DNA of 12,113 nucleotides from assembly GCA_019695435.1 (NCBI GenBank), contig JACTVF010000043.1, positions 1 through 12,113 of the forward strand. Reading direction: 5' to 3'. Below the pieces are notes generated by a model. The model did no database searches, had not been told where the DNA came from, and saw nothing but the letters and a program-made list of their open reading frames with translations. Both the position numbers and the translations under genes were made by a program. Source of the stretch: Methanoregulaceae archaeon (lineage in GTDB: Archaea; Halobacteriota; Methanomicrobia; Methanomicrobiales; Methanospirillaceae). Positions 1 to 6,689 of this stretch are shown one piece after another. Positions within the stretch are counted from its first letter, which is position 1. Every line of letters starts with the position of its first letter.

Positions 1-533
1 TGCATATCAAAAAGAGTACCTTTTGATAAAAATGATGTTAAGGCATTTCTTACTCTTGCTTTTTGATTTTCTACTTGTTGTTTATAAATCGCAATATCAA
101 TCTTAGATGGGTCAAGATTACCGCTTACATCGAAATATAAAGCTAAATTACTTATATTATCCAAACCTAAAAGTTGAGCAATTTGATAAATATATATTCC
201 ATTATCAGGAGAATCAACAGTCAATAAATTGGTTGTATCATTATAATAATTAGGATTTAATGTCTGTGATACCTGTGTGGTTGGCAAACCATATGCACTC
301 ACAACAGTTGAAATTGTAGAATCTATTAAATATGGGTTTACTAAATCTATTTCAGATGTAGGAATATTTGTGGTAGTACCAGTAATACCACCAATTTTGG
401 CATAATAATAATCAAGATAACTTCCTAATATACTCCAAAATTCCTCTATCCTAGCAACCCTAGTTGGGTCTAGTTGTTCATATAAGAACTGTGGAGTATA
501 TTGTTGTAGTATTTGAGAAAAACTAATAGCCAT
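1..533 (-). CDS. Baseplate protein in the gp7/gpI position (3' truncated by window edge)
   Basis: This reading frame opens at ATG (533) and stays open for 177 codons to the window edge, so the C-terminus is missing. The product begins MAISFSQILQQYTPQFLYEQ. It lies 4 nt after the gp6-like stop, and the end of that gene (ACAGGTTAAAATT before the ATG) supplies a weak AGG ribosome site, suggesting translational coupling. The visible part has aromatic, amphipathic helices near residues 10-50 (FLYEQL, FWSILGSYLDYYY). Near the cut end, an R-rich helix is followed by SKGTLFD. From memory, a basic helix followed by KGT also occurs in the C-terminal part of T4 gp7 and in P2 gpI-like proteins, which follow gp6 or gpJ in their operons. 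Position plus this motif make a wedge component likely, but the family assignment is inference. Confidence 0.5.
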   Translation of the reverse strand, partial: MAISFSQILQQYTPQFLYEQLDPTRVARIEEFWSILGSYLDYYYAKIGGITGTTTNIPTSEIDLVNPYLIDSTISTVVSAYGLPTTQVSQTLNPNYYNDTTNLLTVDSPDNGIYIYQIAQLLGLDNISNLALYFDVSGNLDPSKIDIAIYKQQVENQKARVRNALTSFLSKGTLFDM

Positions 534-537
534 AATT

Positions 538-2124
538 TTAACCTGTTACCAATGTTATTATAGTAGAATTAGTTGGTATAATTGGAAATTGAATAGAATT
601 AAAATCAATATTCTGATATTGCCAACCACTTGTTATATCCGAACTAATAGCTAATGTTAAACTATCAATGCCTGTATCAGATTGAGCTAATTGTGTAATC
701 AAATCGGAATATTTTAATTCATCACCTAATGTAAAATTATTCTTTGAAAAATAATTTCTGATTGCAGTATTTATGTTATTCTGAATCTCTGTTATAGTAT
801 TTGTAGTTGTTGCTGTCATTTCATAAGTTATATTTAAGTAAACATTTACATAATCAATATCTAAAATTATATAATTTAATGTCAATAATTGATATTGAGA
901 AATATAATTTAAAATTGTAGTCTTCAATGTATTATTAACTGTATAACCATAAACAGGTAAAATATACATGTAAATTGTATTATATGAACCTGCACCATAA
1001 TAAGGGAAATTAGTAATATTAAATCCCGGTGTTCCACTTAAATCAACTACAAGAGCATCATAATCATCCTGATTAATAGCCACTACTTGTTGAACATATG
1101 CAGGTAAACCAGTTAAAATTAAATCTTGATGGTCTTGTTGAGTTACTAATCTATTTTGCGCTCTATAATATCTTGGAGCATAATTTCTAATTTCATCTAC
1201 TGTCAAAGGTGCAGCTTGACCTACTGAGGCATCATTTTGTGTAACTACAAAAGTTATTGGATTTGTATATGGTAAACCTGTTTGGGCATCAATTAAATAA
1301 ATATTGCTATCAAATGATATTAATTGATTTGAACCAATAGCACCACTTAAACCTAAAGAGGTTATATAAGAAATATTAATATTTGCTCCGACAGGTGGAA
1401 CACCACCAAAACTTGAATTACCAAATTGTATTTGAACTAATTGATTTTCATCATAACGAGTGCTAAAAACATTTGTCTGATTGGTTGCATAAATGTTTTC
1501 AACATAATCCCATTCTACTGCATTTGTACCATTATTACCACCAACCAATACTTGAACATATTGTTCGATTGCATTTGGGTCTGGAATTTCATATCTTTGG
1601 AAACTTGTACCATCACCTGTGAAATTTACCGTACTAATTCTTTGACCTTGAACTAAAGGTAAATCAACACTAAAAGTATTAATACCAGAAATGGCAACAA
1701 AGGTTAAAGATGAAACTGGTGAGAAAAGAATTGTCTGACCATTAGAGGTTGTGCTTGCAGATGTTAAAGTAATAGTATTTGGTATTGTAAAATAATCATC
1801 ATCTTCATTTGATATAAAGGTTGCAGAAACATTAACGGTTACTTGTGAAGATTGAACACCATTAGGATTATAACCAACTAATTCAACCAATCTATTAATA
1901 TTCTCATAAATATCTGCTGTACCTATGAAAGATTCATTTGCAGTAACATTGATATAATAATTTAAGAAATCCCCTAATCCAGAGGATAATTCTATGATTT
2001 CATTTATATTACTTCCTGCAAAATCATAATCGCTAAAGATAGCATCTGTAGCTAATTTATTTCGAAGGTCGGCTTTTATGGTTGCAAAATCAAATGAACT
2101 ATAATTTATAATATTGGTTGCCAT
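538..2124 (-). CDS. Baseplate wedge protein gp6-like (baseplate J family)
   Basis: This 528-residue protein (T4 gp6 is 660) is a probable wedge subunit; in T4, gp6 dimers form the continuous inner ring of the baseplate. The N-terminal 90 residues carry the usual gp6 pattern: an FDFATIKADL helix, SDYDFAGSNI, an FLNYYINVTANESF helix, then LVELVGYNP. The central beta-rich part contains FGNSSFGGVPPVGANINISY (residues 234-253), a J-domain hallmark. It is followed by EIRNYAPRYYRAQNRLVTQQ (311-330) and LPAYVQQVVAI (340-350). The C-terminal segment (about 383-492) alternates long helices and strands, as in gp6/J C-terminal domains. The ATG follows the gp25-like stop directly (TAAATG), with AGGGG inside the gp25 3' end as ribosome site. 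The stop is TAA. The family call is firm, and the shorter length suggests a reduced peripheral part compared with T4. Confidence 0.88.
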   Translation of the reverse strand: MATNIINYSSFDFATIKADLRNKLATDAIFSDYDFAGSNINEIIELSSGLGDFLNYYINVTANESFIGTADIYENINRLVELVGYNPNGVQSSQVTVNVSATFISNEDDDYFTIPNTITLTSASTTSNGQTILFSPVSSLTFVAISGINTFSVDLPLVQGQRISTVNFTGDGTSFQRYEIPDPNAIEQYVQVLVGGNNGTNAVEWDYVENIYATNQTNVFSTRYDENQLVQIQFGNSSFGGVPPVGANINISYITSLGLSGAIGSNQLISFDSNIYLIDAQTGLPYTNPITFVVTQNDASVGQAAPLTVDEIRNYAPRYYRAQNRLVTQQDHQDLILTGLPAYVQQVVAINQDDYDALVVDLSGTPGFNITNFPYYGAGSYNTIYMYILPVYGYTVNNTLKTTILNYISQYQLLTLNYIILDIDYVNVYLNITYEMTATTTNTITEIQNNINTAIRNYFSKNNFTLGDELKYSDLITQLAQSDTGIDSLTLAISSDITSGWQYQNIDFNSIQFPIIPTNSTIITLVTG

Positions 2125-2523
2125 TTATAACCCCTGTTGCGGTAATGTAAGTGTTAAACTACCGCTTATTGATGTTGATAAAATCTGATAATAAATTGTA
2201 ATTATATACGCTAGATTATTAAAATCCATTACTGTATTAATATTTGTTAATTTTATTCTGCTTCCTTCCCAAAATGTTATAGCTGATTCTATTTCATCAG
2301 CAATACTTGAAGCAGTTGTTTGTGTAAATGGTTCAAATAAATATAACCAAACATTTGTTCCATAAGTAGGATTAAAAAATCTTTCTCCGACTTTTGTATA
2401 TAATAAAGTCAATAAAGATTGATTTATAGAATTAGCATCTAAAACAGGTGAGAAATCCCCACTTGCTAATTTATCAAATCCATATTTTAAATCAATATAT
2501 ATGTTTTTATTAACTGCTGGCAT
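2125..2523 (-). CDS. Baseplate wedge protein gp25-like (gp25/GPW family)
   Basis: At 132 residues this matches the length of T4 gp25. In contractile tails gp25 sits in the core wedge bundle with gp6 and gp7 and is where sheath polymerisation starts. The recognisable core is a helix (SINQSLLTLLYT, 32-43) followed by GERFFNPTYGTNVWLYLFEP (46-65). That matches the family pattern of a basic residue, then F/P-x-x-G and a long helix. Next come the ADEIESAITF helix (75-84) and paired strands ending in a beta hairpin (SLTLTLPQ). The conserved E-P-R motif of gp25 aligns with E86-G-S-R89, so the proline is replaced and one residue is inserted. The start overlaps the upstream tube-like gene by 14 nt. 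AGGGATA precedes the ATG. The TAA stop abuts the gp6-like ATG. Confidence 0.88.
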   Translation of the reverse strand: MPAVNKNIYIDLKYGFDKLASGDFSPVLDANSINQSLLTLLYTKVGERFFNPTYGTNVWLYLFEPFTQTTASSIADEIESAITFWEGSRIKLTNINTVMDFNNLAYIITIYYQILSTSISGSLTLTLPQQGL

Positions 2524-3046
2524 ATATTGTATCCCTATCTAATCTATAATAATCTACTGAGAAAGATGCTCCATGTTTCAAATCTGAATTATCTACTGAT
2601 TCTTTATTATATTCCAAACCACCTAAACCAATCGGAAAAACATTTCTAAGAGTAAATTTGAATTTAGGATTATCATTGTTTGTATAAATATAAAGTGCCG
2701 CATCAACCATTGCATTTGTATTATTCACAACATAAGTTTCAGGATTATGCATATAAAAGAACCAATCATAAAGAAATTGATAATTATTATATAATTCATC
2801 AACTGAATAAATTATATTTAAATTTCCAAATTTCATATCACGATTAGTTGTCTTCATGTTAAAATAAGGTGTTCCTATTTCTGTCTGTGTTATAGACAAA
2901 TCAGGAAGATTAACATGACTACAATTTAAAGTTACACCATCACCCTTTTCATTATTTGCAGGTGTGCTAAGAAATGGCATAAAAGGAAATGACAATCTAA
3001 ATTTTGATAGATGTGCATAACTTAAATTTAATGGAGTATTTGTCAT
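2510..3046 (-). CDS. Tail tube-fold protein (gp19/gp54-like)
   Basis: This 178-residue protein has the signature of the contractile tail tube fold. It opens with a strand pair (LSKFRLSF), then a long loop and LNCSHVNLPDLSITQTEIGT (residues 40-59), the usual 'leaves the beta sheet at LP' segment. FGNLNIIYSVDELYNNYQ (73-90) starts the helix that packs under the beta sandwich. A final set of strands includes AALYIYTNNDNP, FKFTLRNVFPIGLGGLEYN and SFSVDYYRL (about 116-169). Sandwiched between the appendage genes and gp25, it is more likely a junction protein (gp54-like tube initiator, or a second tube protein) than the main tube, which is usually encoded upstream of the chaperone and tape measure. 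It is shorter than T4 gp54 (320 residues) and near gp19 size (163). The start follows AGAGATACT; the stop overlaps gp25. Fold confidence is good, exact role uncertain. Confidence 0.68.
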   Translation of the reverse strand: MTNTPLNLSYAHLSKFRLSFPFMPFLSTPANNEKGDGVTLNCSHVNLPDLSITQTEIGTPYFNMKTTNRDMKFGNLNIIYSVDELYNNYQFLYDWFFYMHNPETYVVNNTNAMVDAALYIYTNNDNPKFKFTLRNVFPIGLGGLEYNKESVDNSDLKHGASFSVDYYRLDRDTIYASS

Positions 3047-3055
3047 AGTATCTCT

Positions 3056-3079
3056 AAGTATTTATTATTAATAATACTT
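3056..3079. other. AT-rich inverted repeat between the orphan gene and the tube-like gene
   Basis: The arms AAGTATT (3056-3062) and AATACTT (3073-3079) are perfect reverse complements around a 10-nt AT-only loop. They span the C-terminal codons and stop of the 85-residue gene, where three TAA triplets stand in tandem, and most of the 21-nt spacer before the next gene. This is the largest gap in the window. On the minus-strand message it could form a 7-bp hairpin. There is no U-tract after it, and the arms are A/T-rich, so it is a weak candidate for a processing or mRNA-stability element and not a convincing terminator. Confidence 0.3.
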
Positions 3080-3325
3080 CCTTGTTTTCTTTGTACTTAC
3101 TCCTGTTGTACCAAATAAAGGAACATTTTGAACAGTAACATTATTTTCAAGAGGTGTAGGAATAGGAAAACCTTGAACACCCCAAGTAACATTAGTTGTA
3201 TATCCTGCTAATATATCATCTATAATAGTAATTAAATAAGCAGTTCCCCAATTCCATTGGGTAACTTCTCCGGGAGAAGTATAAAAATCTGTAATTGTCT
3301 GTGCATTTTGCGCCCAAGTTGCCAT
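3068..3325 (-). CDS. Small protein of unknown function, 85 residues
   Basis: I do not recognise this family. The product begins MATWAQNAQTITDF and is rich in Trp near the N-terminus (W4, W23, W25). A predicted helical stretch GTAYLITIIDDILAGY (27-42) is followed by a beta/loop segment with several prolines (FPIPTPLENN), and the C-terminus is basic (TKKTRKYY). There is no signal peptide or clear membrane span. It sits 3 nt after the second appendage paralogue, with GGATAG as ribosome site, and precedes the tube-fold gene. The location suggests a small structural or assembly protein linked to the tail appendages, for example a connector or fibre chaperone, but nothing in the sequence proves this. 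The start is well supported by spacing, and the frame is uninterrupted and ends in tandem TAA triplets. Confidence 0.6.
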   Translation of the reverse strand: MATWAQNAQTITDFYTSPGEVTQWNWGTAYLITIIDDILAGYTTNVTWGVQGFPIPTPLENNVTVQNVPLFGTTGVSTKKTRKYY

Positions 3326-3328
3326 ATT

Positions 3329-4231
3329 CTATCCATTTCTAAATGCTACTCTTGCAGTACCATCAACATTCCAAATAATATAATCATTACCATTATAAGT
3401 AATATGGTCGCCAAAACCTCCAACACCTAGTGTTGTAAGATAAAAATCTCCGGCTGCTGATAAGTTACCACCCAAAAAGTTATTAGATGCCATACCAGTT
3501 ACCCATACATTTTGAAATAGATGATAAAATTCTCCATCCGACCCATACTTTACTTTTTGTGTAGGTAAATTTGTTGTTACAACAATTGTACCATAAGTCA
3601 TATAATTTAAAACAGCATTATTAAGCATTACATCAAGACCCCAATTTGAAGGATATCTTGGTGTATAAACTCCAATCCAATAACCTGATACAAGTAATGG
3701 ATATAAATTATTTGTCGGTGTATCCCATAAACCAGCTCTTGTTCTTTCTGCAATAAATGAAGCAGTATTATTATTAGAATTCCCAAAAACAGAACTTTGA
3801 AAAGAAAACATATGTATACAAGATTTATTTGCATAAATATAAAGAACACCACCTGAAACAGTATTGAGTCTTTGTGCATAACCTACCAAATCACTATTAT
3901 AAGATAAGTTAGTTCCACCAATTCCGGGCGTCCATGTTTCCCAACCTTTTAATAATATATATCCTGTTGTATTCAAATCTATAGATATATATTTACCATA
4001 TGAGGAAGTATCAGCATAAGCGGCAGATAAAGCTACAACATTTGAACCTTGAAAAGAAGTATCAATTACAGTCCATCCTGCAGAATATACCGAAGCATTA
4101 ATATTTGTTTGACCAGAAACACAACTTGAAGACAAGGAACTTACGCTTGTTGTTCCTGATAAAATAGCTATAACATCTGATAATATATTTGCTACAGTTG
4201 CACCGGCTTTATAAGTATAAGTACAATACAT
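3329..4231 (-). CDS. Putative tail appendage/fibre protein, paralogue B
   Basis: This 300-residue protein is a tandem paralogue of the gene just upstream. The first 38 residues share 27 identities without gaps (YKAG, ANIL, DVI, GTT, VSSLS, CV in both), and the last 36 share about half. The N-terminal module is a helix (ATVANILSDVIAIL) followed by GTTSVSSLSSSC, of a type I have seen in environmental phage structural proteins of undefined role. The middle is beta-rich and aromatic, with GYILLKGWETWTPG, GGVLYIYANK and ERTRAGLWDT. It ends in FGDHITYNGNDYIIW and ARVAFRNG. The likely role is a tail fibre, decoration or receptor-binding protein; shared ends with a variable middle would suit host-contact divergence. 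The start lies 2 nt after the paralogue's stop with AAGGTTAGG as ribosome site. The stop is TAG. Confidence 0.62.
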   Translation of the reverse strand: MYCTYTYKAGATVANILSDVIAILSGTTSVSSLSSSCVSGQTNINASVYSAGWTVIDTSFQGSNVVALSAAYADTSSYGKYISIDLNTTGYILLKGWETWTPGIGGTNLSYNSDLVGYAQRLNTVSGGVLYIYANKSCIHMFSFQSSVFGNSNNNTASFIAERTRAGLWDTPTNNLYPLLVSGYWIGVYTPRYPSNWGLDVMLNNAVLNYMTYGTIVVTTNLPTQKVKYGSDGEFYHLFQNVWVTGMASNNFLGGNLSAAGDFYLTTLGVGGFGDHITYNGNDYIIWNVDGTARVAFRNG

Positions 4232-4233
4232 AA

Positions 4234-5172
4234 TTAACCTAACCTTAATGCGATTCTTCTATTTGTACCAGAAGTCCAAATAACATATGTATTGCTATTA
4301 TATGTTGTTGTATCGCCAAAACTTCCATAAGCATAAGTTGTCAACCATACATCTGAATATCCTGTTATATCCCCACCCATCATACCAAGAACATAATTAG
4401 CCCAAGCAAGAGGCCAAAATGGATGTAGAAGGTCTTTTGAAGAATCTAATGGTAAAGTAGTTGTTTGTGTAGTTAATAATTGTCCAATAGCACTATATCC
4501 TAAATGAGTAAAACCATATAAAGGAGCATTTACACCTGTTACATCAGCTGCCAAATTATTTACATATCTAGGAGCATATGCATATACTGTTGAACCTTCT
4601 AATGAATCAAAATTAACCCAAAAGAAAGGAGGATACCCTGCCGCTGTTGTATCCCAAGCACTTCGTCTTGTTCTTTGGAATATACCACATGGGGCAGTTC
4701 CATTTGATGAACCATACACACCACCTTGTAAAGAATGGAAAAATGCATGACCTTGATTTGCATGAATATATAAATATCCACCAGATGCAATAAGCGTTCT
4801 TTGACAGTTTCCAACGGTTGAAGAAGTAAAGGTTTCATTTGTTCCACTAACACCTACAATTGACCAAGTTTCAAATCCATTTACAATCAAATAACCAGCA
4901 GTTGCTACGTTTAAATCCATATAAACAGATTGTGTTGGATTATCTAAACAAGCAGCACTCAAAACAGCAGAAGTTGAGGAAGAACCTGAAGTTCCTGTTG
5001 AGCTATAAAGACCCCATCCAGCCGCACTTGCCGTTGTTGTAATGGATGAACCAGATACTACACAATTAGTAGATAAACTAGAAACAAGTGTCGTACCTGT
5101 TAGAATTTTTATTACATCGGCTAAGATGTTTGCTGCTGTTGAACCGGCTTTATATTGATAAACTGCATACAT
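4234..5172 (-). CDS. Putative tail appendage/fibre protein, paralogue A
   Basis: This 312-residue protein begins MYAVYQYKAGSTAANILADV and is the upstream member of a tandem pair. The shared layout has three parts: a helical N-terminal module of about 40 residues ending in GTTLVSSLSTNC, a beta-rich core, and a C-terminal FGDTTTYNSNTYVIW plus RRIALRLG. The core contains GYLIVNGFETWSIVG, GGYLYIHANQGHAFFHS and QRTRRSAWDT, which line up with the equivalent motifs in the downstream copy. The main length difference is a Ser/Thr/Gly-rich insert after residue 50. No enzyme motif is visible. It follows the collagen-like gene by 9 nt, and its TAGGAGA ribosome site includes that gene's TAG stop. The role is inferred to be in tail appendage structure or host recognition; the family name is unknown to me. 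Confidence 0.62.
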   Translation of the reverse strand: MYAVYQYKAGSTAANILADVIKILTGTTLVSSLSTNCVVSGSSITTTASAAGWGLYSSTGTSGSSSTSAVLSAACLDNPTQSVYMDLNVATAGYLIVNGFETWSIVGVSGTNETFTSSTVGNCQRTLIASGGYLYIHANQGHAFFHSLQGGVYGSSNGTAPCGIFQRTRRSAWDTTAAGYPPFFWVNFDSLEGSTVYAYAPRYVNNLAADVTGVNAPLYGFTHLGYSAIGQLLTTQTTTLPLDSSKDLLHPFWPLAWANYVLGMMGGDITGYSDVWLTTYAYGSFGDTTTYNSNTYVIWTSGTNRRIALRLG

Positions 5173-5177
5173 AATTT

Positions 5178-5183
5178 TCTCCT
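5178..5183 (-). promoter_or_regulatory. Strong Shine-Dalgarno site built over an upstream stop codon
   Basis: AGGAGA lies 5 nt before the ATG at 5172 and shares bases with the TAG stop of the collagen-like gene (5182-5184). It is the best SD match in the window. The sharing implies that ribosomes finishing the collagen-like gene end on the initiation site of the next gene. Confidence 0.6.
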
Positions 5184-6681
5184 AATATTGCTGATAATAA
5201 CCGTATAATCCTAACATTTGTGCAAAGCATATATTTTCACCTTTTAATCCATACAATATTTCTGAAGAATTAAACATTGCCAATTGCCCTGCTGAAGTCA
5301 ATGGTGTTTGTGTTGCATTAAATGTTACAACCAAATTACCGCTTGGTGATAAAGTATATGCATGGTCTGGAACACCATTTATAATAGCACTAATTGATTC
5401 AGAGGTATTTGTTGATGTTAAATAAATATTATTCTCTGTTAAAGTAGTTAAATCAATTGTTGCTAATCCTGTTATATTTATACTGATATGACCACCCTGC
5501 CATGAAACATCATAATCAGTAGAAGAATTCTTGGCTAAATATTGTGATTCATAACCACCACCGATAACACCAGAACCGTTTTCACCACTATATCCTGAAT
5601 ATCCAGATTGACCTGAATAACCAGAATAGCCACTATATCCTGATGTTCCGCTATAACCAGAATAACCTGATGCCTGTGCATTAAAACCTGAATATCCACT
5701 ATAACCTGACCCACCACTATAACCCGATGTTCCTGAACCTGAATAACCGCTATATCCAGAATAACCTGATGTACCTGAATATCCACTATAACCTGACCCA
5801 CCACTATAACCAGAATATCCTGAATAACCAGAATATCCTGAACCAGAATATCCTGAATAACCAGATATACCAGAATTACCACTTGCTCCTGTTGCTCCTT
5901 GAACTGCAATCATGCTGAAATTTGCATATTCAGCGGTAACAGTAGTTACACTAGAGGTTAAGTTTTCAATTCTTACATCAAAATAATCACCTATATTTAC
6001 TGTTCCAAGAATACCTGTAATTGTAACAGGAGTAACTTTATTTGCATTTTCCATATTTACTTCAACAATATGGTCTGTAATTCCTGTTCCATTTTGGAAA
6101 ATTTGAACAATAAGATTTTGGTTTCCTAGACTACATGTAATAGATATAGTACATAATGTTTCAAATGCTCCTGCTGTATCTGCTACAATTTGGTCGGTAT
6201 TAAAATGCATACCATTATTATCACCTGCTACCCAACCGGCAGTAAATTGATAAAAATTATTTGCACTTACAATAGACGTAGCTGTGGAGTTAGCATTTAT
6301 GGTCATTTCACCATAAGAAGCATTTCCCGGTAAAGCTGGTGTTCCTGAAGCACCAGAATATCCTGAACCACCACTATATCCAGAATAACCGGATGAACCA
6401 TTAGAACCTGTTCCACCGCTATATCCTGAATAACCTGATGCACCATTAGCACCAATAATACCATTCGTTCCAGAATAACCGCTATAACCTTGTTCTCCTT
6501 GTTCTCCTGAATAACCAGAATATCCAACACCTGAAATACTTACAATGCCTGATAATTCATTATAAACAGTAGTAAATAAACCTAACAAAAAATTCTGATT
6601 AGCTGATGTTGGAGTAAAACCAGAAGTTGTTATTAAGGCAGTTGTATTAACTACCATTTCCTGTGGGGTATCTATTGGCAT
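5182..6681 (-). CDS. Collagen-like tail fibre protein with Gly-Tyr-Ser repeats
   Basis: This 499-residue protein has five parts. Residues 1-50 are a non-repetitive head, presumably for attachment. Residues 51-119 are a Gly-X-Y stretch (GYSGYSGEQGEQGYSGYSG) ending in TPALPG. Residues 121-261 are beta-rich, with alternating strands such as LIVQIFQNGTG, VTPVTITGILG and NIGDYFDVRIENL that resemble C1q/TNF- or BclA-type jelly rolls. Residues 262-371 are a second, longer repeat stretch, mostly GYS with GTS and GGS, broken by short interruptions. Residues 372-499 are a second beta-rich tip ending YGYYQQY. The repeats are almost free of proline, unlike typical collagens. The natural reading is a trimeric fibre or whisker with two stalks and two globular parts, attached near the hub or wedge. 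The start follows AGGATA, 8 nt after the gp5-like gene. The jelly-roll call is inference. Confidence 0.78.
   Translation of the reverse strand: MPIDTPQEMVVNTTALITTSGFTPTSANQNFLLGLFTTVYNELSGIVSISGVGYSGYSGEQGEQGYSGYSGTNGIIGANGASGYSGYSGGTGSNGSSGYSGYSGGSGYSGASGTPALPGNASYGEMTINANSTATSIVSANNFYQFTAGWVAGDNNGMHFNTDQIVADTAGAFETLCTISITCSLGNQNLIVQIFQNGTGITDHIVEVNMENANKVTPVTITGILGTVNIGDYFDVRIENLTSSVTTVTAEYANFSMIAVQGATGASGNSGISGYSGYSGSGYSGYSGYSGYSGGSGYSGYSGTSGYSGYSGYSGSGTSGYSGGSGYSGYSGFNAQASGYSGYSGTSGYSGYSGYSGQSGYSGYSGENGSGVIGGGYESQYLAKNSSTDYDVSWQGGHISINITGLATIDLTTLTENNIYLTSTNTSESISAIINGVPDHAYTLSPSGNLVVTFNATQTPLTSAGQLAMFNSSEILYGLKGENICFAQMLGLYGYYQQY
5686..5724 (-). repeat. 39-nt exact direct repeat, copy 1
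   Basis: This stretch is identical to 5773-5811. The copies are 87 nt apart (29 codons), so recombination between them would remove or add 29 residues in frame. Both copies encode the same segment around SGYSGGSGYSGYSG. Confidence 0.8.
5773..5811 (-). repeat. 39-nt exact direct repeat, copy 2
   Basis: Partner of 5686-5724; the match ends at 5812, where A replaces C, and at 5772 on the other side. It is the longest exact DNA repeat I found within the collagen-like gene. Confidence 0.8.
6325..6531 (-). repeat. Collagen-like Gly-X-Y coding repeat, proximal stalk
   Basis: These bases code for residues 51-119 of the fibre. The triplets are more varied than in the distal stalk, with GEQ, GTN, GAN and GSN among GYS units. 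The stretch ends in ALPG just before the predicted globular domain. Confidence 0.8.
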
Positions 6682-6689
6682 TTGTTATC

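Larger units (their letters stand above)
5569..5898 (-). repeat. Collagen-like Gly-X-Y coding repeat, distal stalk
   Basis: These bases code for residues 262-371 of the fibre, mostly the 9-nt unit Gly-Tyr-Ser. Tyr is TAT throughout the part I read codon by codon, whereas Gly (GGA, GGT, GGC) and Ser (TCA, TCT, AGT, AGC) codons alternate. The protein repeat is therefore far more regular than the DNA repeat. Confidence 0.85.

Noticed and set aside
62..530. Possible gap with no gene at the left end
   Set aside because: The minus-strand frame from 533 is open to the window edge with coherent protein character, so this is a truncated gene and not a gap.
3628..4853. Second-frame open frames of 83 and 84 codons inside the two paralogues at similar positions
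   Set aside because: They overlap the real genes in another frame, have no ribosome sites, and their similar position follows from the paralogy of the host genes.
5535..5918. Open frames on both strands across the collagen repeat
   Set aside because: A low-complexity 9-nt repeat lacks stops in several frames. The products are mere repeat shadows.
5569..6531. CRISPR-like array, because of regular short repeats in the DNA
   Set aside because: The repeats are 9-nt codon units inside one continuous frame, with no constant repeat plus unique spacer structure.
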